Source of the DNA: Caballeronia temeraria | GTDB lineage: Bacteria > Pseudomonadota > Gammaproteobacteria > Burkholderiales > Burkholderiaceae | Assembly (NCBI RefSeq): GCF_001544795.2 | Contig: NZ_FCOI02000001.1 | Coordinates: 310,001-374,000, forward strand | Direction: 5' to 3' | DNA: 64,000 nucleotides | Shown: positions 28,287 to 36,936 of the stretch, one piece after another | How positions within the stretch are numbered: the first letter of the stretch is position 1 | How the letters are laid out: each line of letters begins with the position of its first letter | Program-made: the position numbers and the translations under genes | The notes under the pieces: generated by a model | What the model was told of the DNA's origin: nothing | What the model saw: only the letters and a program-made list of their open reading frames with translations | Database searches by the model: none

Positions 28287-29462
28287 TTACTTCGATAAGG
28301 CGCGCATCGCGGTTTCGAGACCGGCCATCGTGAGCGGATACATGCGATTGCCGAGCACGTTGCGGATCGCGGAGATCGACTGGCGATATTCCCATAGCCG
28401 CTCGGGCTCGGGATTGAGCCACGCGTGATGCGGAAACTGATCCGCCAGACGCCGCAGCCACACCGCGCCCGCTTCGGCGTTGTTGTATTCGACGGAGCCG
28501 CCCGGCTGCAGCACTTCGTACGGGCTCATGGTGGCGTCGCCGACGAAGATCAGCTTGTAGTCCGGCGTGAACTTGTGCAGCACGTCGAAGGTCGGCGTGC
28601 GTTCGGTGTGACGGCGGCGATTGTTCTTCCACAGATGGTCGTACACGCAGTTGTGGAAGTAGTAGAACTCCAGATGTTTGAACTCGGCCTTCGCCGCCGA
28701 GAACAGCTCTTCGACGCGCTTGATGTGATCGTCCATCGAGCCGCCGACGTCGAGCAGCATCAGCACTTTCACGTTGTTGTGGCGCTCGGGGACCATCTTC
28801 AGATCGAGCCAGCCCGCATTGGCGGCGGTGCTGCGGATCGTGTCGGGCAGATCGAGTTCCTGATTCGCGCCTTCGCGCGCGAAACGCCGCAAGCGCCGCA
28901 ACGCGACCTTGATGTCGCGCGTGCCGATTTCGACCTGATCGTCGTAGTCCTTGTAGGCGCGCTCGTCCCACACTTTCACCGCCGTGCGATTCCCCGACGA
29001 TTCCCCGCCGATGCGGATGCCTTCCGGGTTGTAGCCGCCGTGCCCGAACGGCGACGTGCCGCCCGTGCCGATCCACTTGTTGCCGCCTTCGTGACGCTCC
29101 TTCTGCTCGTCCATCAGCTCCTTGAGGCGTTCCATCAGCTTGTCGAGGCCGCCGAGCGCCTCGATGCGCTTCTTTTCCTCCGCCGTGAATTCGCGATCGA
29201 GCCGCTTTTTGAGCCAGTCGAGCGGAATGTCGAAGGCTTCGTCGGGAAGCTGCGTCAGGCCGTGGAAATACGCGCCGAACGCGCGATCGAACTTGTCGAA
29301 ATACTTCTCGTCCTTGACGAGCGTCATGCGGGCGAGGAAGTAGAACTCGTCGAGCGACGGCGAAATGACCTGCGCCTTCAGCCCTTCGAGCAAGGTCAGA
29401 TATTCCTTCACCGAGACGGGCAGCTTCGCGTCGCGCAGCGAATAGAAGAAGTCGATCAGCAT
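28287..29462 (-). CDS. VWA domain-containing protein (CoxE-like)
   Basis: This 391-residue protein is the usual partner of a MoxR-type AAA+ ATPase: together they act as a chaperone that inserts metal or remodels a target. The N-terminal half is helical and charged. A von Willebrand A domain starts near residue 230 with VLMLLDVGGSMDD. The MIDAS metal motif is normally DxSxS and here reads DVGGS, so one of the two serines is replaced by Gly. MoxR-partner proteins from Burkholderia may share this, but I cannot check. The moxR gene lies upstream with a GNAT gene between. Confidence 0.86.
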   Translation of the reverse strand: MLIDFFYSLRDAKLPVSVKEYLTLLEGLKAQVISPSLDEFYFLARMTLVKDEKYFDKFDRAFGAYFHGLTQLPDEAFDIPLDWLKKRLDREFTAEEKKRIEALGGLDKLMERLKELMDEQKERHEGGNKWIGTGGTSPFGHGGYNPEGIRIGGESSGNRTAVKVWDERAYKDYDDQVEIGTRDIKVALRRLRRFAREGANQELDLPDTIRSTAANAGWLDLKMVPERHNNVKVLMLLDVGGSMDDHIKRVEELFSAAKAEFKHLEFYYFHNCVYDHLWKNNRRRHTERTPTFDVLHKFTPDYKLIFVGDATMSPYEVLQPGGSVEYNNAEAGAVWLRRLADQFPHHAWLNPEPERLWEYRQSISAIRNVLGNRMYPLTMAGLETAMRALSK

Positions 29463-29483
29463 GGCGCGCTCTCCATCGTGACT

Positions 29484-30074
29484 TTAGCGGTCGAGCCGGT
29501 AGTTCAGATTGGCGCGCACCGCCGGCCATTCCGACTGGATGATCGAAAACACGACCGTGTCGCGCAACACGCCGTCCTTGCCGACCTGATGATTGCGCAG
29601 GATGCCGTCCTGTTTCGCGCCGAGCCGCGCGATCGCCGTGCGCGACGCGTGGTTCATGAAATGCGTGCGGAACTCCACGGCGATCGCACCGAGCGTGTCG
29701 AACGCGTGCGCGAGCAGCAGCAGCTTGGCCTCGGTGTTGAGCGCCGTCTTCTGCACGCGTTTGGCGTACCACGTATGGCCGATCTCCAGCCGCCGGTTCG
29801 CTTCGTCCACGGCGAAGTAGCGCGTTGAGCCGACGATATCGCCGCTCTTCGCATCGATCACGGCGAACGGATGCGCGCCGAGGCGCTCGCGCATGTCGAG
29901 CGCGGTGTCGATATACGCGCGCGTCTTGTCGGGCGAGGGCACGAAGGTGTACCAGAGCTTCCACAATTCGCCGTCGCGCGCGGCGGCCGTGAGGGCCTGT
30001 TCGTGCTCAAGCGCGAGCGGCACGAGCTTCACGTGCTCGCCTTGCAGCGTGACGGGTTCGATCCAGCGGCTCAT
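29484..30074 (-). CDS. GNAT-family N-acetyltransferase (RimJ/RimL-like)
   Basis: This 196-residue protein has the GNAT core with FAVIDAKSGDIVGSTRYF (beta strands) and EIGHTWYAKRVQKTALNTEA, the acetyl-CoA loop region, and a MNHASRTAIARLGAKQDG segment typical of RimJ/RimL-like acetyltransferases. Target unknown. It sits 9 bp after the moxR stop and 21 bp before the VWA start on the same strand, so it is cotranscribed with that pair, which is unusual for this module. Confidence 0.88.
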   Translation of the reverse strand: MSRWIEPVTLQGEHVKLVPLALEHEQALTAAARDGELWKLWYTFVPSPDKTRAYIDTALDMRERLGAHPFAVIDAKSGDIVGSTRYFAVDEANRRLEIGHTWYAKRVQKTALNTEAKLLLLAHAFDTLGAIAVEFRTHFMNHASRTAIARLGAKQDGILRNHQVGKDGVLRDTVVFSIIQSEWPAVRANLNYRLDR

Positions 30075-30083
30075 GTCGTCTTC

Positions 30084-30926
<843 letters not shown>

Positions 30927-31324
30927 GACGAAGATCCGGTTGGCAAAAAAATCCCAGTATAAGTCAGAAGACCTTTCCGCATTGAGGCGCGCCGGGTATC
31001 GTTTGAGCCGCTTTACCGGCGGCTTGCCGTCGCCTGCCCGAACGCGGGTGGAGCGTGCGCGCAAGCGGGTTCATCGGCTGTACAGGGACGAATTGTCGCA
31101 GGTCAAACGCCTGCTTTTCAGCCGATTCCCCTTGTCAGCAGGGCTTCCGCGCGGTTCGCGTGTGGACGGAGGGTAGGTCGCGCGGTACAATTAGCGCGAT
31201 TTTTTTGGCCTGCGCGGCGACAGACCCTGCAGCAGCAAACAGTCCCGAGAAGGTTGTATTGCGCTCGGCGCGGGCCGCGGCCTTGTGAGCGCCGGATTTC
31301 CCCTCAAGCCAGGTTAGAAGAGCT
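30927..31324. other. Intergenic region with divergent promoters
   Basis: This 398-bp gap separates the minus-strand moxR group from the plus-strand cytochrome pair. It holds the promoter at 31163-31191. Open frames inside it are Arg-rich and lack ribosome-binding sites. No RNA gene is recognised. Confidence 0.5.
31163..31191 (+). promoter_or_regulatory. Sigma-70-type promoter of the cytochrome pair
   Basis: TGGACG (31163-31168) and TACAAT (31186-31191) are separated by 17 bp. The predicted leader is about 125 nt. Confidence 0.5.
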
Positions 31325-31690
31325 ATGAACAATTTCGTCGGCAAATGTGCCGTGATTGCAGCGCTGTCCGGTCTCGCCGGCTTCGCGAGTGAGGCGTCGG
31401 CCGACGTCGTCGGCAACGCGAAGGCCGCAGAGGGCAAGGTCGCGATGTGCATCGGCTGTCACGGCATCCCCGGCTATCGCACCGCGTACCCCGAGGTGTA
31501 CGAAGTGCCGATGCTGGGCGGCCAGAACGCCCAGTACATCGCCAATGCGCTGCACGCCTACAAGAAGGGCGACCGTCATTTCGACACGATGCGCGCCATC
31601 GCGACGACGCTGTCGGATCAGGATATCGCCGATATCGCCGCGTACTACGCCGCGCAGACTCCCCAATCGAAGAACAATCCCGACAAGTGA
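31325..31690 (+). CDS. Periplasmic c-type cytochrome, single haem
   Basis: This 121-residue protein has a signal peptide ending about ASADVVG and one haem site CIGCH (residues 42-46). The C-terminal part (MRAIATTLSDQDIADIAAYY) supplies a Met that could be the sixth ligand and the helix that packs on haem. It resembles one lobe of diheme cytochrome c4 rather than a mitochondrial-type cytochrome. It is followed 40 bp later by a second single-lobe cytochrome, and both are likely to shuttle electrons to a terminal oxidase or reductase. Confidence 0.9.
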   Translation: MNNFVGKCAVIAALSGLAGFASEASADVVGNAKAAEGKVAMCIGCHGIPGYRTAYPEVYEVPMLGGQNAQYIANALHAYKKGDRHFDTMRAIATTLSDQDIADIAAYYAAQTPQSKNNPDK

Positions 31691-31730
31691 TCCGCGCGTG
31701 AACACAAAGCGACAACGGGAAGGAGAATTC

Positions 31731-32111
31731 ATGAAGCCGTCCAAGGCACTTCACTCAAGCTTCAAGGCAGCATGCGCGGCAGCGGCGCTTATCGGCATGA
31801 CGGCGTTCGGCAGCGCGCACGCAGCCGACGTCAGCAACGGCAAGGCGCTTTCCGACAGCCACAACTGCGCGGCCTGTCACGGCCCCGGCCTCAACAAGCC
31901 GGTGAGCGGCGAGTATCCGCGTCTCGCGGGTCAGCACGCGACGTATATCTACTGGGCGCTGCGCCAGTATCAGATCGGCGGCAACAATCCGAACTTCGGC
32001 CGCAACAACGCCATCATGGCGGCGCAGGTGCAGAGCCTGTCGCAGAGCGATCTGAAGGATCTCGCGGCGTACATCGAATCGCTCGACGGCAGCCTCGTGC
32101 TGAAGAAGTAA
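31731..32111 (+). CDS. Periplasmic c-type cytochrome, single haem (second of pair)
   Basis: This 126-residue protein has a signal peptide ending GSAHA|AD and a haem site CAACH. The Met in NNAIMAAQVQSLSQ and the helix LKDLAAYIES follow the cytochrome c4 lobe pattern. The ribosome-binding site AAGGAGAA is strong. With the upstream gene it looks like the two halves of a cytochrome c4 encoded separately. A terminator follows, so the operon is two genes. Confidence 0.9.
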   Translation: MKPSKALHSSFKAACAAAALIGMTAFGSAHAADVSNGKALSDSHNCAACHGPGLNKPVSGEYPRLAGQHATYIYWALRQYQIGGNNPNFGRNNAIMAAQVQSLSQSDLKDLAAYIESLDGSLVLKK

Positions 32112-32145
32112 GCGCGCGATTTTCAGTCGATCCGCGGCCGAACGA

Positions 32146-32174
32146 AACACCCCGCTCGAGAGCGGGGTGTTTTG
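32146..32174 (+). terminator. Terminator between the cytochrome pair and DUF1841
   Basis: AAACACCCCGCT pairs with AGCGGGGTGTTT around a 4-nt loop and is followed by a short T-run (TTTTGCTTT). A short T-stretch on the other strand could also stop the convergent transcript. Confidence 0.8.
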
Positions 32175-32198
32175 CTTTACGGCGTCCGGTTTCGATGC

Positions 32199-32630
32199 TT
32201 AGTCGCGCGAAGCACGGCGCTCGATCAGCGCGAGGTAGGCGTCGGTGTCCGGCGGCGTGCCTGAGCGCTGCGCTTCCCAGATGATCTGTCCGAGGCAATC
32301 CATGATGGCGTGCTGCGCGTCGTGCGGCGAGCCGAGGCGGGCGACGAGTTTGTCGTGCGCGCGGCGAATGCCCGGCGGCTGATCGATCGAAAGCTGCTCG
32401 CTGATCGCGAGATGCATCGACAGGTGCAGAAACGGATTGGTCTGGCCGCGGTCGGGCGAGTAATCGGCTTCGCGCGATTCCGGGTTCACGAGCGCGTCGT
32501 GATATTCGGGATGCTCGCCGATCCAATCCGCCGCCATGCTTTCGAGCGGCGTGAGAATTTCGCCGGCGCGCTCCTTGCGCCAGGTATCGGTAAAGAACTG
32601 GCGAACTTCGTCGCGGCTGGGATTGAACAT
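32199..32630 (-). CDS. DUF1841 family protein
   Basis: This 143-residue protein matches DUF1841 of beta- and gamma-proteobacteria: it starts MFNPSRDEVRQFF, contains LTPLESMAADWIGEHPEYH and NPFLHLSMHLAISEQLSID, and ends LIIWEAQRSG-like helix. The conserved His residues in LHLSMH recall a metal-binding four-helix bundle, but function is not known. It lies 75 bp after nth on the same strand and is probably in the rsxB-nth transcript. Confidence 0.88.
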   Translation of the reverse strand: MFNPSRDEVRQFFTDTWRKERAGEILTPLESMAADWIGEHPEYHDALVNPESREADYSPDRGQTNPFLHLSMHLAISEQLSIDQPPGIRRAHDKLVARLGSPHDAQHAIMDCLGQIIWEAQRSGTPPDTDAYLALIERRASRD

Positions 32631-32705
32631 AAGGTATTGATTCGATTGCGGGTTTCCGAATCCGCTATTGTAGACCGCGACGCACTGGTTCTGCCCGGAC
32701 CGGGC

Positions 32706-33350
32706 TCATTCGACCGGCGCAGGCGTCTTCGGCCGATATTCGCACAGCGGCTCGATCGCGCAATGCCAGCATTCGGGCACGCGCGCCTTGCAGACGTAGC
32801 GTCCGTGCAGGATCAGCCAGTGATGTGCGTCGAGCAGGAACTCCTTCGGCGTGAATTTCTCGAGCGCGGCTTCGACGGCGCGCACGTCCTTGCCCGGCGC
32901 GAGCCCGGTGCGATTGGCGACGCGGAAGATGTGCGTGTCGACGGCGATCGCCGGTTGCCCGAACGCCGTGTTCAGCACGACGTTCGCCGTTTTGCGGCCC
33001 ACGCCCGGCAGTGCTTCGAGCGCCTCGCGATTGTCCGGCACCTCGCCGCCGTGCTCGTCGACGAGCATGCGGCACGTCGCGATCACGTTCTTTGCCTTCG
33101 TGCGATACAGCCCGATCGTCCGGATGTACTCCGACACGCCTTCCTCGCCGAGCGCGAGCACCGCGGCCGGCGTATTGGCGACGGGAAACATCTTGCGCAT
33201 CGCCTTGTTGACGGAAACATCGGTGGCCTGCGCGGAGAGCATCACGGCGATCAGCAGTTCGAACGGTGTGGTGTATTCGAGCTCCGTCACCGGATGCGGA
33301 TTCAGGCTCTGCAAGGTCTCGTAGATGGCGCGGCGCTTCGTGGCGTTCAT
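32706..33350 (-). CDS. nth: Endonuclease III
   Basis: This 214-residue DNA glycosylase/AP-lyase removes oxidised pyrimidines. The helix-hairpin-helix [14 protein letters not shown] carries the catalytic Lys and [11 protein letters not shown] the catalytic Asp. The C-terminal [4Fe-4S] loop is C-x6-C-x2-C-x5-C (Cys187 to Cys203), all present. The length is that of E. coli Nth. Its ATG overlaps the stop of rsxB by four bases. Confidence 0.95.
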   Translation of the reverse strand: MNATKRRAIYETLQSLNPHPVTELEYTTPFELLIAVMLSAQATDVSVNKAMRKMFPVANTPAAVLALGEEGVSEYIRTIGLYRTKAKNVIATCRMLVDEHGGEVPDNREALEALPGVGRKTANVVLNTAFGQPAIAVDTHIFRVANRTGLAPGKDVRAVEAALEKFTPKEFLLDAHHWLILHGRYVCKARVPECWHCAIEPLCEYRPKTPAPVE

Positions 33351-34192
33351 GGTTCGTCGCCTTTGTCGGGATGGGACGCGTTCGCGTCGTCCGTCAGACC
33401 GAGACGGCGGCGGCGCGCTTCCGCTTCGTCGATCTGGGCCTGCACGGCTGCGCTCACGTGATCGGTATTTTTCGGACCCGAGCCGAGCTGCGCCATCTCT
33501 TCTTTTTTCTTGCGCGCGCGCTCCAGCGCGGCCTGGATGATCGCGCGTTTCTTCGCTTCTGCGTCGTCGGTTGGTGTTGGCGTGGCGGCTTGCGCCTGCG
33601 GCGTCTCGCGCACGGGCTGTTCGGCTTGCGCCGCGCGCGCCGCCTGACGCGCGTTCGCCCGCGCTTCGGCCTCCGCGCGCTCGCGCTCGAGACGGGCGCC
33701 GCGCCGGTCGTGCCGTGCGCGCGCGGCATCGGCTTCCTGCTGGCTCCACGCATCCCAGCCGGTGCGCTCGCCGGTGACGGGCACCATCGCGATGCAATCG
33801 ACCGGGCAGGGCGGCACGCACAGATCGCAGCCCGTGCACAGCCCGGCGATGACCGTATGCATCTGCTTGGCCGCACCGACGATCGCATCGACCGGACACG
33901 CCTGCATGCACAGCGTACAGCCGATGCACACGTTCTCGTCGATCACCGCGACCGGCCGTGCGCGCTCCACGCCGTGCGTCGTATCGAGCGGAATATCGGG
34001 CTTGCCGAGCAGCGCCGCCAGACGCGCGATGCCTTCGGCGCCGCCGGGCGGGCACTGGTTGTAGTTCGCCTCGCCCGCGGCGATGGCTTCAGCGTAAGGC
34101 CGGCACGCGGGATAGCCGCACTTGGTGCATTGCGTCTGCGGCAGCAGGTCTTCGATGCGCTCGGCGAGCGTCTTGGAAAAGGTTGCGGTCAC
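33347..34192 (-). CDS. rsxB: Ferredoxin-type RnfB/RsxB protein lacking a membrane anchor
   Basis: This 281-residue protein carries the [4Fe-4S] domain with C-x2-C-x4-C-x16-C near residue 22 to 47 and two ferredoxin clusters ([12 protein letters not shown] and [12 protein letters not shown]). RnfB normally starts with a transmembrane helix anchoring it to the Rnf/Rsx membrane complex. This one starts directly at the cluster domain. Its last 130 residues are an Ala/Arg/Glu-rich coiled-coil-like tail. No other rnf/rsx gene lies nearby. The direct junction with nth is the end-piece of the usual rsxABCDGE-nth order. Electron partner unknown. Confidence 0.88.
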   Translation of the reverse strand: MTATFSKTLAERIEDLLPQTQCTKCGYPACRPYAEAIAAGEANYNQCPPGGAEGIARLAALLGKPDIPLDTTHGVERARPVAVIDENVCIGCTLCMQACPVDAIVGAAKQMHTVIAGLCTGCDLCVPPCPVDCIAMVPVTGERTGWDAWSQQEADAARARHDRRGARLERERAEAEARANARQAARAAQAEQPVRETPQAQAATPTPTDDAEAKKRAIIQAALERARKKKEEMAQLGSGPKNTDHVSAAVQAQIDEAEARRRRLGLTDDANASHPDKGDEP

Positions 34193-34570
34193 GAGGAATT
34201 GCGATGATGCCTTGGGGACGGGCGCAGCATGGGCGCAGCGCGTGGCGGTGATCGCGCGGCACGCTTCGAATGCGATGAAAACGCTTCGGCGTCCACGACG
34301 ACGGGCACGCTGCCTGTTCGGCGCGCGTCCCGTTTTTCAGGCGCGCGCTCGGCTTTGCCCAACATTATCGCCGATGTCGTCAACAGTCGTGCCGAATGGC
34401 TTTCAATCCTAATTGCCAATGTCCTTCGATGTGCGCATAATCAAAGCGCTTTCCGTTTGACCGCAGGACGGTGTTTCCCATTAACCCTGGGCAGCGCCCG
34501 TTCACGTCATGTACCCCAATGCGGGCCGCGTGACGCTAATCCGGCAACGCGGCTCCCGAGTCATGCCACC
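34193..34570. other. Intergenic region between rsxB and tetR
   Basis: This 378-bp gap contains the tetR promoter at 34413-34441 and must also hold the rsxB-nth promoter in the other direction. I see no ORF with codon-usage support, no terminator and no clear tetR operator palindrome. Confidence 0.5.
34413..34441 (+). promoter_or_regulatory. Sigma-70-type promoter upstream of the TetR gene
   Basis: TTGCCA (34413-34418) and CATAAT (34436-34441) are separated by 17 bp. The predicted leader is about 120 nt. Confidence 0.55.
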
Positions 34571-35203
34571 ATGAATCAGCCGAAAATCAAAAGAGATCCT
34601 GAAGGCACCCGGCGCCGTATTTTGCTTGCCGCCGCAGAAGAGTTCGCGGCCGGCGGCCTGTTCGGCGCCCGCGTCGATCAGATAGCGCGCCGGGCGGAGA
34701 CCAATGAACGCATGCTTTATTACTACTTCGGTAGCAAGGAGCAGTTATTCACCGCCGTGCTCGAACATGCGCTGTCCGCGCTCGTCGAAGCCGAACGCAC
34801 GCTCGAACTCGACGGCATTGCGCCCATCGAGGCGATGACGCGTCTCGCGCATTTCGTCTGGGATTATTACCGGGATCATCCGGAGTTGTTGCGCCTCATC
34901 AATAACGAAAATCTGCATGAGGCGAGATATATCAAAGGATCGAATCGAATACGCGAGCTCATTTCGCCGATCGTCACGACGCTCACGGCCATTCTCGATC
35001 GCGGCCAAAAGGCAGGTTTGTTTCGCACCGACGTCGATCCGCTCAAGTTCTACATCATCCTGTCGGGGCTCGGCTATTACATCGTTTCGAATCGCTTCAC
35101 GCTGGAGGCGACGTTCGGCCTCGATTTCAGCGAGCAGACGCAGCGCGACCAGATCGTGCGGATGAATACCGAATTGCTGCTGGCGTTCCTGACGCGCCGC
35201 TGA
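34571..35203 (+). CDS. TetR-family transcriptional regulator
   Basis: This 210-residue protein has an N-terminal TetR helix-turn-helix (RRRILLAAAEEFAAGGLFGA, then LYYYFGSKEQLFTAVLE) and an all-helical ligand domain. The RutR/PaaR-like reading of YYYFGSKE is common to many subgroups and does not identify a ligand. The gene it controls is not obvious: it is convergent with phaZ and its divergent neighbour is rsxB. A bidirectional terminator follows. Confidence 0.9.
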   Translation: MNQPKIKRDPEGTRRRILLAAAEEFAAGGLFGARVDQIARRAETNERMLYYYFGSKEQLFTAVLEHALSALVEAERTLELDGIAPIEAMTRLAHFVWDYYRDHPELLRLINNENLHEARYIKGSNRIRELISPIVTTLTAILDRGQKAGLFRTDVDPLKFYIILSGLGYYIVSNRFTLEATFGLDFSEQTQRDQIVRMNTELLLAFLTRR

Positions 35204-35219
35204 ACCGGCACGGTCTGAA

Positions 35220-35258
35220 GAAAAAACGTCGCGCCTCGTGAAAGGCGCGACGTTTTTA
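35220..35258. terminator. Bidirectional terminator between tetR and phaZ
   Basis: AACGTCGCGCCT pairs with AGGCGCGACGTT (12 bp, 6-nt loop). Runs of A on the left and T on the right give T-tracts for both directions, so it can end both convergent genes. Confidence 0.9.
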
Positions 35259-35294
35259 TTTGCAACGATGGAATCGGTCCCGCCGCGTTCGTGC

Positions 35295-36566
35295 TTACGC
35301 GGGCACCGCTTCGGTCTTCGGCGTCTTGTCGTGCTCGAGAATGAACTCGCGCAATTGCGGATACACCATGGTGCGCCAGCGGCGGCCCGAGAAGATGCCG
35401 TAGTGGCCGGCCTTCTCCGCCGTGAAGTGCCGCTTGTGCTTCGCCGGAATGCCGGTGCACAGATCGTGTGCCGCGCGCGTCTGGCCGCTGCCGGAGATGT
35501 CGTCGAGTTCGCCTTCGATCGTGAAGAGGGCAGTGTGCTTGATGTCCTGCGGACGCACAAGCTCGTCGTTCACTTCCCACGTGCCCTCGGCGAGCCGGAA
35601 TTCCTGGAACACGATGCGGATCGTTTCGAGGTAATACTCGGCGGCCATGTCGAGCACGGCGTTGTATTCGTCGTAGAAACGGCGATGTTGCTCGGCGTCT
35701 TCATCGTCGCCGCGCAGCAGGTTTTGATAGAAGTCCCAATGGGCCGTGAGGTGGCGCTCAGGATTCATCGCGACGAAGCCCGCGTGCTGCAGGAAGCCCG
35801 GATAAACCTTGCGGCCGACGCCCGGATAGTTCGCCGGCACCGTGTAGATGACGTTGTTCTCGAACCACTCGTACGAGTGCTCGTTCGCGAGCGAATTGAC
35901 GGACGTGGGGCTGCGGCGCGCGTCGATCGGGCCGCCCATCATCGTCATGGTGCGCGGGGTGTCTTCGCCGCGGCTCGCCATCAGCGAGATGGCCGCGAGC
36001 ACCGGCACGGTCGGCTGACATACCGAGATCACGTGCAGATCCTTCGCGCCGATATGACGGATGAACTCCTGGATGTACTCGACGTAGTCGTCCAGATGAA
36101 ACGGACCGTTCTCGGTCGGGACCATGCGCGCGTCGATCCAGTCGGTGATGTACACCTTGTGATCTTGCAGCAGCGTTTTCACCGTGTCGCGAAGCAGCGT
36201 GGAATGGTGGCCCGAGAGCGGTGCGCACACGAGCACGATCGGCTCGTTCTTCAGCTTGGTGACGGTGGCGCTGTCGTCCGCGAAGCGCTTGAAGCGCAGC
36301 AGGCGGCAGAACGGCTTCTCGACCACCGTCTGCTCGACGATCGGAATGTTATGCCCGTCCTTGACGATCTGATGCAGGTCGAACTCGGGTTTTTCATAGT
36401 CCTTGCCGAGCCGGTAGAGCAACTCGTAGCCCGCGGCGAGACGGCTCGAACCGGGAACATAGGCGAGCGGACTGGCCGGGTTGACGAAAGATTTCGATGC
36501 TGCCTGGGCCCATGCTGTGAGGGGAGACAGCATGGCTCGCTGGAATTCGTGAATTTGATAGAGCAT
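35295..36566 (-). CDS. phaZ: Intracellular poly(3-hydroxybutyrate) depolymerase
   Basis: This 423-residue enzyme mobilises stored PHB granules. It has the nucleophile motif SVCQPTVPVL with Cys183, the same position as in the characterised PhaZ1 of Ralstonia eutropha, followed by conserved Asp and His in the C-terminal half (TIEGELDDISG, and EKAGHYGIFSGRRW). There is no signal peptide, as expected for the intracellular type. The ATG at 36566 (MLYQIHEFQR) is the family start. An ATG 51 bases upstream is not conserved. It implies that the host makes PHB. Confidence 0.95.
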   Translation of the reverse strand: MLYQIHEFQRAMLSPLTAWAQAASKSFVNPASPLAYVPGSSRLAAGYELLYRLGKDYEKPEFDLHQIVKDGHNIPIVEQTVVEKPFCRLLRFKRFADDSATVTKLKNEPIVLVCAPLSGHHSTLLRDTVKTLLQDHKVYITDWIDARMVPTENGPFHLDDYVEYIQEFIRHIGAKDLHVISVCQPTVPVLAAISLMASRGEDTPRTMTMMGGPIDARRSPTSVNSLANEHSYEWFENNVIYTVPANYPGVGRKVYPGFLQHAGFVAMNPERHLTAHWDFYQNLLRGDDEDAEQHRRFYDEYNAVLDMAAEYYLETIRIVFQEFRLAEGTWEVNDELVRPQDIKHTALFTIEGELDDISGSGQTRAAHDLCTGIPAKHKRHFTAEKAGHYGIFSGRRWRTMVYPQLREFILEHDKTPKTEAVPA

Positions 36567-36936
36567 GGTTGCCCCAGTAACTCCGGTGGAAACCGGTACG
36601 CCCGTTGATCCCGGCAATCTTTCCGGCGAAGCGTTTCAACGGCATTCGATGATCCCCGGCAACGCGGCGGGCTGACGCCATGCTGCCGGGGCACTGTCTT
36701 TCGTGCGATGTTGCCTGCGTGCCTTTGCGTGTTGCCACCTGCGCGATATCGACTCGTGCGCGTGCAAGCTTGAGTCGATGCAAGATTTTCCGCGCATTAA
36801 ACATTCAATTCAACTGACCGGTCGAAATTGCCTGCTTAGAAACAACACATTGAACGACACGTCCTTCGATCTTACGTTTTGTGCATTGCACCAATATTAC
36901 CGTTAAACGCTCGATTTCGCCAAACAAAACAGAGAT
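36567..36936. other. Intergenic region upstream of phaZ, AT-richer than its surroundings
   Basis: This 370-bp gap holds the phaZ promoter region and the end of the GH15 transcript. It is visibly richer in A and T than the coding sequence and contains the palindrome GTGCATTGCAC at 36881-36891. No T-run terminator is seen for the GH15 gene. Confidence 0.5.
36881..36891. promoter_or_regulatory. Palindrome upstream of phaZ
   Basis: GTGCATTGCAC is a perfect 11-bp inverted repeat around a central T, 315 bp upstream of the phaZ start. TGCA-rich palindromes are reported as sites for the PHB regulator PhaR in other species, so this is a candidate, but distance and single occurrence make it uncertain. 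Confidence 0.3.
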
